Part shown: one piece after another, positions 57,201 through 64,000 of the stretch
Numbering within the stretch: the stretch's first letter is position 1
Layout: every line of letters begins with the position of its first letter
Assembly: GCA_036435485.1 (NCBI GenBank)
Contig: CM071598.1
Span: 139,170,148 to 139,234,147 of the forward strand
Direction of reading: 5' to 3'
Length of the DNA stretch: 64,000 nucleotides
Origin: Saposhnikovia divaricata
Lineage: Eukaryota; Streptophyta; Magnoliopsida; Apiales; Apiaceae
Made by a program: the position numbers and the translations under genes
The notes under the pieces: model-generated
The model's input: only the letters and a program-made list of their open reading frames with translations
Told to the model about the DNA's origin: nothing
Databases searched by the model: none

Positions 57201-57500
57201 GCACAGATTCTGTGGATGAAGAATCAATTGCTGGATTATGGATTGAGGTACAGTAAAATACCTATTTACTGTGATAATCAAAGTGCTATTGCTATGACAG
57301 GTAATCCAATACAGCATTCAATGACCAAGCACATCGGCATAAGGTACCACTTTATCAGTGAACATGTAGAGGAAGGGAATATTGAGCTTCATTTTGTGTC
57401 TACAGAACAACAGCTTGCAGACATCTTCACCAAACCATTGAGTGAAGCTATATTTACAAGGCTGGTAAATAAACTAGGAATGGTCTCTGGTTTTGACTAG
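54243..57500 (+). pseudogene. Copia pol: integrase, reverse transcriptase, RNase H (plus-strand SIRE-type)
   Basis: One reading frame runs from EYEEKAGPKVSYGDGNVG at 54243 to the stop at 57500, about 1085 codons, with only three stops (55062-55064, 55308-55310, 55515-55517) and no frameshift. The first two sit where the minus-strand relative or family has Gln (PQ-stop-NGVVERKN; THPE-stop-LTKFE), as C-to-T changes would give. Integrase: WKWHKKLSHLNLNNI, CDSCQKAK, LHVDLFGPVN, RSDNGTEFRN, VVERKN. A Ser/Asp/Asn-rich linker (55518-55800) follows. Reverse transcriptase: FQMDVKSAFLNGKLEEEVFV, VQIHVDDIIFGSTN. RNase H: GYSDADFAGCKIDRKSTS, STAEAEYIAAGSCCAQ. Confidence 0.92.
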
Positions 57501-58769
57501 AGATATTGGTTAGACTCAAAATTTTACTTATTTAATGTGTTGCTCATATTTCTGTGATATGTTAACTGCTATGTGAACTCTATTGTTAAACTCTGCTATG
57601 CAAACTTTGTTCGTTAACTGTTAAACTCTGTTAGCATGCTCTGTAGGTCATACACTGTTGCATGTTGGATAAACTCTGAGAAACTCTGATATTATTATTG
57701 TCTGAATGTAAACACCGATGAAGAAATATGTGTGAAGCATGATTCTCAGTAAATAATCATGAATCCTTCTAAGTTATTTGTGATCTAATCTTTGACTGTG
57801 CAGATAATTAACACAGCATGATATTGTTTCATATTTATAGCATCTCTTAGTTTATTTATCCTAAACTCTGAGTCTGTAAATACTGTGTGCATTGCCTCTC
57901 ATGAATAACTTCTGATGTTGATGAGCTCTAAACTCTGTTAGTTATACACTGTTAATTTAAATGCTATTATTAGACTACCCCCAAAGAAAATGTATATATG
58001 TTGCTAAAACTCCTTTGAGATTATGTTGGTGTCTAGGACGATCCAGGAACTTGCTGGTATATAGTAAGGGCTAAAATTATAGGATTTTTGGTGACTAGTT
58101 CCAACCTCTGATTACTGGAGAAACAAAAAAAAATAGAAGGGGGTATAAATTAATTAAATGTTACTGTATATAAATCGTTTACTACAGAGTTTAGCATTCA
58201 TCATACATTCAGTGTTTACTATGAGAGTTTGTGCATCAAGTGTTTACTGATTTACTTTATGGATTTTATGAAAAATTAGATGCTCTCAAAATTGAATTGG
58301 TAAACTCTGCTATAAACACACATATATTCACACCTTTACAGTTTTTGAAAGGATTATGGTAGTGAAGTTGGAGAATTGACAAACGCTGACGAATTTTGTC
58401 TAATACTCTGAGGTATATTCTCTTTCAGATAATTTACATACTTGATGAGTGTTGGTGTTAAAGTGTGTCAGTAATGGGAGAGAGAAAGAAGCAGTAATTA
58501 TTGTCACAATTACTGAACGTGCAAAGTCTTTTCATTGCATGTGTGCCATGTGTCCCACTTACACATTAAACAAGGAATTGGTTGGGTGTGTTAATGTTTA
58601 AAACGATTGGGTTTTACTTTTTCATTACAACTCTAATCATTTTTACATAAACGGTTATTTTATTTGCACACAACCCACTCACAGTCACTTGTTATTTCAC
58701 TTGGGCATTTTCACAAACACCTTTCCTACATATCTTTTTCTCAGATATTTTCTTCTCAAATCGATTCTA
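57501..58769 (+). repeat. Spacer with AAACTCTG motif repeats
   Basis: Between pol and the env-like ORF, AAACTCTG/AACTCTGT recurs about eight times (near 57587, 57623, 57668, 57679, 57862, 57931, 58300), with inverted CAGAGTTTAGC at 58185. The rest is AT-rich and non-coding. The same motif recurs in the 3' LTR and just before it. Confidence 0.75.
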
Positions 58770-61632
58770 ATGGCCACCAAAGCTTTTACTGCTCAAGGGT
58801 TATTTTTTGTTCCTAATAATTATGCAGCCCCATTGAACAATGCAAACGTTCCAGAGGCGTTTCATTTGATTCAAAACTTCTTGCGGGATTCAGAGATTGG
58901 TCAAGCTCTAGTCGAACCACAAACGCTTTCTGCCACACATATTGCCACTTTCTGGTCACACTCAACCACAAACCCAACCTCAACCTGAACAACAACCACC
59001 ACCTACCCAGGCCAAATCAAAACGTGGAGGTAGAACAAAACACACAGCAGAGAATACACAGCATAGATCTGCTAGAGCTAAAAGGGAATCTGTTAAAGCT
59101 AAAAAGCAGTCTGTCAGGACTAGAAAGGAAAGAGCAAACAGACCTCCATCACCATCTGTTGTTGAAGATTCTACTGAAGAAGAAGAGACAGTTGAGGTGC
59201 CTCAAGCTAAGAGGAGAAGGTTGATACTTGATGAGTCTGATGAGGAGATGACCTTTGAAGCTCTAGAGGTGATTTCTAAGGAAATACCTACTGTTGAGGT
59301 ACATAATGTAGAAGAAGCTGTTCATACAACTGAAAATGTACAAATGGATGAGTCAAACAGAGATGGTTTTGCTGCTATGGATGATTTTGTTGAAACATTC
59401 ATACCATTCTCTGATTCCATTAATGTTCCTATCTCACCTGTCATTGCAAATTCTGAAGAAACTGGTGCAGCTGATCAGCCTACTGTAGTACTTGATGAAA
59501 TAGTAGCATCACACACTGAGCTATTCTCTGATGCTCACCAGGTTTCTGAGAAAGGTGAAGAAGTTGAGAAATCAACCAAGGCTGTACTCTCTGAGCTTAT
59601 GGATGCAAAGTCTGTTGATAAGACTGTTGAAACTAGAGAGCAACCTGTAGAGATTGTTGTTGATGAACCTGCAGAGAATGTTGTTGATGAATCTGTAGAG
59701 AATGTTGTAGAAACTGTTGCTGAACATGTTGTTGAGCCTATTGATCCAGTTGAAGATGCAACTGTTGATGCTGAAGATGAAGGAAGTGCAGAATCTAACT
59801 CTTCTCAGAGTATACCAGTACAAACTGATGCAAAGCACACACCTTTTTCTCAACCTTCACATCAACATAAAATTGAAGCAGAACATTTTGCCAAGAATTC
59901 AAGGGATTGGTATAAAGCAGATTTCATTTTTCCTACTGAAAGAGCAGCTAAATTTGTGCATCAATCTGCCAACAAGATTTCAAATCCTGATATTATCTCA
60001 AATCTGCAAGCAACTATTGTTCAAGTCAAGACATTGAATGAAAGGTTTGATGAGTCTCAAAAGGCAATTAATGAACTGAGAGCTGATGTTGTTGCTAGAG
60101 ACATGACCATGCAGAGAGATAATCAAACAAAGTTTAAGACCATTTCCAAAGCTCAAGAAACTCTATTTCAAAGGCTAGGTCAAGTTAAACAGAATCAGAC
60201 TGTCTTGTCTGGAAAGATTGATTCCATTGCTAACTCCTTGGAGCTGATTACATCTATATTGATTCCTGATGATGTCAAAAAGGGGGAGAGAGTTGCTAAG
60301 TCTAAATGCAGGCAATCTCAAACTCTGACTAAGAGGGATGATACTGAAGATGGAGGAGCAGGAGCAAATGACAAAGGGAAGAGATTAAGAGCTGATCTAA
60401 ATCAAAGTCTGAGATCTGGCAAGTCTTTCAAATCAAAGTCTGATGGAATATAGACTGATACTTAGGGTACTTCAAAAACCATGAGTTTGTTATTCACTGA
60501 AAATCCACAGACTGATGAAGAATTGGCTACTAAATTATTTCTTGAAGAAAATGAAGAAGGAGTTACCATTGAAGAAATTAAAGCTGAAGAAAAGAATCTA
60601 CAAGAAGAACATCAGAAAGCTTTAAAGTCTGGAAAATTCAAGAAGCAAGAAAAAGCTCCTAGGCCTGTTCTTAAAGGCATTGTTATTAAGGAAAATGTTG
60701 GTGCTGATCAAAGATTACAAGTGTCTATGAAACCAACAGAAGCAGAAGCTAAGTTAAAGCTGAAAGGCATTGTTGAAGAAGGGAAGGTTTCAAAGAAAGT
60801 GAATACAACCTCTGTTGCTACACAAGTTGTACAGAAACCTTTATCTACCCAGATGCAAATGGTTTTTGGAAAACCAACACTTCATGATCCAACTCTGATG
60901 ACTGGAGGTACTACTACTGATTTTCTACATGGCAGAGCCTTAACATGTAAGCAAGGTCGAGATAAATCTGGATTGGGCTCTCATAGAGAAGTTAGAATGA
61001 ATACTGGTCCTCGAAATCCTTCATCACTGGCTGTTCCAGGTCAAGGTGTTACTCAGGGGAGTTTAGACAGACTGGAATCAGTACAGTTGATTCATCAAAG
61101 AAGTTTGAACAAAGATTTTCTACTGTATTTCATGGAAGATGGAACTGTGTACAAAATTGGTGAGTATGATCTTGATTTGAAGCTATGGGAGGAATTAGAA
61201 TATGTTCTATATCTCTTCAAGGTGAAAAATCAAAGGACTCAACAAGCTGCAAATGTGCTAAGAAAGAAGATGCTACATAATTTGGCAGTTAGAGGTATGA
61301 AATACAACAGTCATTATGTCCCAAAGTACAGAGATTATTATGGGAATATTGTTGAGATGAAGAAGGACAGTGCTAAACTGAAGACAGACCTGGGTATAAC
61401 AGCTCTTGATTTTAACTCAGAGTCAGAGAAAGCACAGTTCATCAGACTGGGTAATGAAATGAGAAGAAACAAAATCTAAGATCTGAGATCTGCTATCTAC
61501 CAAACTGGTGAGGATGATCCTAAGCTGAAAGAGATCAAGGAAGTTATGCAGATAGAACTTGAAAATGCAGAAAAGAGATTACTTATAGACTATCTCAGAT
61601 CAACACCAGATGTTGAGGAAATTAAGGATTAA
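58770..61632 (+). pseudogene. Envelope-like third ORF, internally deleted (plus-strand SIRE-type)
   Basis: Begins MATKAFTAQGLFFVPNNYAA and reads to LSATHIATFWSHS, equivalent to the FW region near the start of the minus-strand ORF. It then passes by a frame change near 58960 into a Gln/Pro, Lys/Arg-rich segment (58942-60453). The conserved central domain between the two is missing, so a deletion is likely. In the second frame there are acidic repeats (EPAENVVDESVENVVETVAE), coiled segments, a stop at 60451-60453, then MSLLFTENPQTDEELATKLF. The frame continues past another stop at 61479 to 61632. No signal peptide or membrane segment is convincing. Confidence 0.75.
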
Positions 61633-61772
61633 AGCTCTGTAAGAATTTTCTTGTTTTCTGTAGATTTTGTTAAGTAGAAGTTAAACTCTGTTTGTATATT
61701 AAACACTGTATTTGTTTATTTGTTTTGACATCATCAATTATTGTAAACTTGTACATTTTTGCTAATGAACAA

Positions 61773-61784
61773 GTTGGGGGAGAT
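61773..61784 (+). other. Polypurine tract, plus-strand SIRE-type element
   Basis: GTTGGGGGAGAT lies directly before TGTTAAAAATAATTG, the start of the 3' LTR. Confidence 0.88.
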
Positions 61785-62266
61785 TGTTAAAAATAATTGA
61801 TGTGAATATTAATCAGTGTTTAAGTGTTACAGTGAATTATCAGAGTTTAGCTGGAAGCAGTCAGAGTTTAGTTAAACGCTGACAGATGGAGGCTCGACAG
61901 AGTTTGTTAAACTCTGTCTGGAGGAAGCGTCTACTGGTCAACAGTGTTTGAAGAATTATTATGGAAACAATATCTTTGAAGATTGGATAGCTGTCAAAGA
62001 GATTGAGTTGACTAAGGAGACGTGTAGCAATCGTAATTGATATCAATTGTATAGCTAATTTATAGGAGTATCAATTATCGATTGTATAGCAGTTGTATAT
62101 CTTATAAATACAATATTATTCATTGTAACCTAAGCAGCTCTCTGTGATATTTTACATCATTGAGAGATGAGTTATTAATTCCAAACAGTTTTTAATTGTT
62201 TAAACGTGTGTTTTTATTGTTAATCTCTCATACAATCTTGATTATAATTGTGTTTTCGGCCTAACA
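61785..62266 (+). repeat. 3' LTR of the plus-strand SIRE-type element
   Basis: 482 bp from TGTTAA to CTAACA. It holds three CAGAGTTTAG/CAGAGTTT motifs and one AAACTCTG, two of them forming the perfect palindrome CAGAGTTTGTTAAACTCTG at 61898-61916. A TATA-like CTTATAAATAC lies near 62099. Less than half the length of the minus-strand partner's LTR (1255 bp). Confidence 0.85.
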
Positions 62267-62293
62267 ATAAGGGTGTTTTTCATGGAACAATGA

Positions 62294-62295
<2 letters not shown>

Positions 62296-62368
<73 letters not shown>
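62296..62368. repeat. (TA)n microsatellite, about 70 bp
   Basis: A pure AT run preceded by CATGGAACAATGACC, a motif also found before the AT/TATG runs at 41259 and 7881. Confidence 0.95.
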
Positions 62369-62372
<4 letters not shown>

Positions 62373-62569
62373 AAAAGGAACGTTAGATATATCGTAGTTA
62401 ACTTCTCTAAGATACTGAATAAAATTATTATATTTTGGTATGTATAATTTTTTGACATACACAATCTTGTAAAATCTTTTTTTGATATGCACGATCTTTT
62501 ATATAATGAAGTTTTTTTTATATAGGATCTCAGGAAAATTACCTATGTATCTCAGGTTCCCTATTATAA

Positions 62570-62980
62570 GGGTAAAGAGAATCTACCTGACACGGTAGAA
62601 AAATTCTCTACCTATGAGACTTAAAATCATGTATTTATCAATTTTTTTTTAAATCTAATCGTACCGCTGAAAATTTTATGCCAAAATAAGTAGGTGTGCA
62701 AAATTTTATAAATTTTATCCTTTAAGAATACATTTAATTTAACATGATATTTTATATATGTTTTACCATATGAAAGTAACGGCTCAGATTTTATATCATT
62801 TTTTGGTTAAATATTGCATCATACACAAAATCAATTTCTATGTAATTTTTTGAAACCATTAACTTTTGCGTAATCTTTTAATTTGTACGGTTGGATTTTC
62901 GTAAAAACTATTGAAAATATGAATTTGAAACCACATAGGTAGAGAATTTTTCTACCGTGTCAGGTAGATTCTCTTTACCC
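62570..62980. mobile_element. 411-bp fold-back MITE
   Basis: Nearly perfect terminal inverted repeats of about 47 bp: GGGTAAAGAGAATCTACCTG, then ACACGGTAGAAAAATTCTCT and ACCTATG on the left, with the exact complement on the right. Within each arm GAGAATCTACC and GGTAGAAAAATTCTC form a second inverted pair. The centre is AT-rich. Target duplication unclear because the right flank is a TATATA run. Confidence 0.85.
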
Positions 62981-62994
62981 TATATATATGTATG

Positions 62995-63041
<47 letters not shown>

Positions 63042-63054
63042 GTATGTATGTATT
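62981..63054. repeat. Mixed (TA)n/(TATG)n microsatellite
   Basis: Alternating TA and TATG blocks directly following the MITE. Confidence 0.9.
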
Positions 63055-63177
63055 AGAAAATTGAGATATCAGTAAATTTTATTAATTTTTTTAATATTAT
63101 CATAATGTTATCTTACAAATATTACAATATATTATTTTTTTTTGCTAGAAATCAATATATTATTAATATTATATATA

Positions 63178-63205
63178 CTAGCTTATAAACCGTGAAACGC
63201 ACGGC
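63178..63205 (-). mobile_element. Helitron-like 3' terminus (minus strand)
   Basis: On the minus strand the hairpin CCGTGCGTTTCACGG (63190-63204) is followed by TTTATAAG and CTAG, then T. This matches the ends at 24805 and 24941 in layout. The body would extend to higher coordinates; no helicase is visible before the window ends. Confidence 0.5.
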
Positions 63206-64000
63206 TTTTTTTTAATATCTATAGTTAAATAAATTTTTTTAATATTTATATGTTATTAATTTACATATCTAATTTTTGTTAAAAAACAGAAATATATATA
63301 AGATTTTACACGTTCAATTTAATATTTTTGCTCTATCTTGAATTCTTAAAATTTGACTTGGACGATTTTACAACCCACATGAAATTAACGAAATAATCTT
63401 TAATTTATTGATGGTTTTCCAATTATTTTCCAATATAAAATACGCAGAAACAAAAGAGAGAAGAAATTGATGATTTTTTACATTGAAAATTCTATTCAAT
63501 TTATGAAATCTACTTATATTTTGTTTTGATTGTCAAAGTACCCTTCTTATTATTTGAATATAGTTCTACAAAAACACCAAATACAGTTTTAATAATAAAT
63601 GTAAGAGTGATTTTATCTAAAACTTTAGTAATCGGTAGTATGATCTTCAGTATATATTCAGTATAACATATAAATTAAAAAGTGTATTTATATTGAAATA
63701 CAAAACAATATATGTCAATGATTTAAATCATATATAATTTGATTTTCTACATTGAATAGGATTATCAATGTAGGTCTTCTACACTGAATATGATTAATGT
63801 AAAAATTCATAATTATATTTTCTCTTAAGATTATGAGTCTTTCCATTTCGATAATAATTAATAAATCATCATTAAATTAAAGATAATTTTATGAGTTTCG
63901 AATAGGCTGTAAAATCATCTAAACCTGATTTCTGGATCTCGAGATAGAGTGCAAATAGTAAATATGAACTTTTTTTAATATCAATAAATAAATAAATAAA
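63206..64000. other. AT-rich DNA, no gene seen
   Basis: No ORF or motif of note up to the window edge. May be the interior of the Helitron-like element whose 3' end lies at 63178. Confidence 0.5.

Larger units (their letters stand above)
54235..62266 (+). mobile_element. SIRE-type Ty1/copia element, 5'-truncated, plus strand
   Basis: Order: protease end and integrase (from about 54237), reverse transcriptase, RNase H, motif-rich spacer, envelope-like ORF, polypurine tract, 3' LTR. Gag and the 5' LTR are missing. It belongs to the same lineage as its minus-strand neighbour but is diverged, with its own motif family (AAACTCTG). The 5 bp after the LTR are ATAAG; no partner duplication can exist at the truncated end. 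Confidence 0.85.

Noticed and set aside
44061..61632. True viral envelope gene in the SIRE-type elements
   Set aside because: The position fits the env-like third ORF, but no signal peptide, fusion segment or convincing membrane anchor was seen, so only the neutral term envelope-like is used.
42643..62266. A single giant copia element with two LTRs in inverted orientation
   Set aside because: The two halves are different copies on opposite strands, with LTRs of different length and sequence and different flanking bases.

Overview
This is AT-rich nuclear DNA from a seed plant, most likely a eudicot. The evidence is wall-to-wall plant LTR retrotransposons (Athila-type, Tekay-like and other Ty3/gypsy, SIRE-type and other Ty1/copia), Mutator-like, hAT-like and Helitron-like DNA elements, and long (TA)n, (TATG)n and (GA)n tracts. 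I see only one host gene with an intact reading frame, a BIG GRAIN 1-like gene at 34290-35576 on the + strand. The species cannot be named from the sequence.

Layout. 1-4.35 kb: remains of two minus-strand retroelements, a gypsy gag/PBS/LTR and a copia gag/PBS/LTR. 4.5-6.5 kb: a possible orphan exon, a Mutator-like fold-back with a smaller fold-back inside it, a LINE RNase H fragment and a Helitron-like end. 6.9-8.6 kb: microsatellites, three copies of a roughly 190-bp unit, and a MITE carrying seven CCACGTCA sites. 9.6-10.4 kb: a Mutator-like element with a perfect 9-bp target duplication and seven evenly spaced 19-bp palindromes.

10.7-32.8 kb is one nested stack. A copia LTR (10702 to about 32781) was split by a non-autonomous Athila-like element (11157-19642, TSD ATTAC) and by a Tekay-like gypsy element (19741-32611, TSD AAAAT). 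The gypsy element itself contains a hAT-like MITE (20216-20790, 8-bp TSD) and a Mutator-like element with TIRs of about 360 bp (24236-26421, 9-bp TSD). 33.8-35.7 kb: the BIG GRAIN 1-like gene, with a 307-bp MITE inserted at its presumed TATA box. 35.9-41.1 kb: a decayed minus-strand gypsy element with a 14-bp tandem repeat in its leader. 41.5-42.5 kb: a tRNA-derived SINE and a poly(A)-tailed retroposed sequence, both with target duplications.

42.6-62.3 kb holds two SIRE-type copia elements with envelope-like third ORFs. Both are truncated at their 5' ends and joined head to head near 54235. Each carries its own short motif, repeated in the LTR and again in the spacer between pol and the env-like ORF. 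62.3-64 kb: a long (TA)n tract, a 411-bp fold-back MITE and another Helitron-like end.

The retroelement genes would act in element replication (Gag particle, protease, reverse transcriptase/RNase H, integrase), but almost all carry stops, frameshifts or deletions. The strongest leads are the paired LTR/spacer motif arrays of the SIRE elements, the palindrome array in the 9.6-kb element, the bZIP-site array in the 7.4-kb MITE and the MITE at the BIG GRAIN 1-like TATA box.
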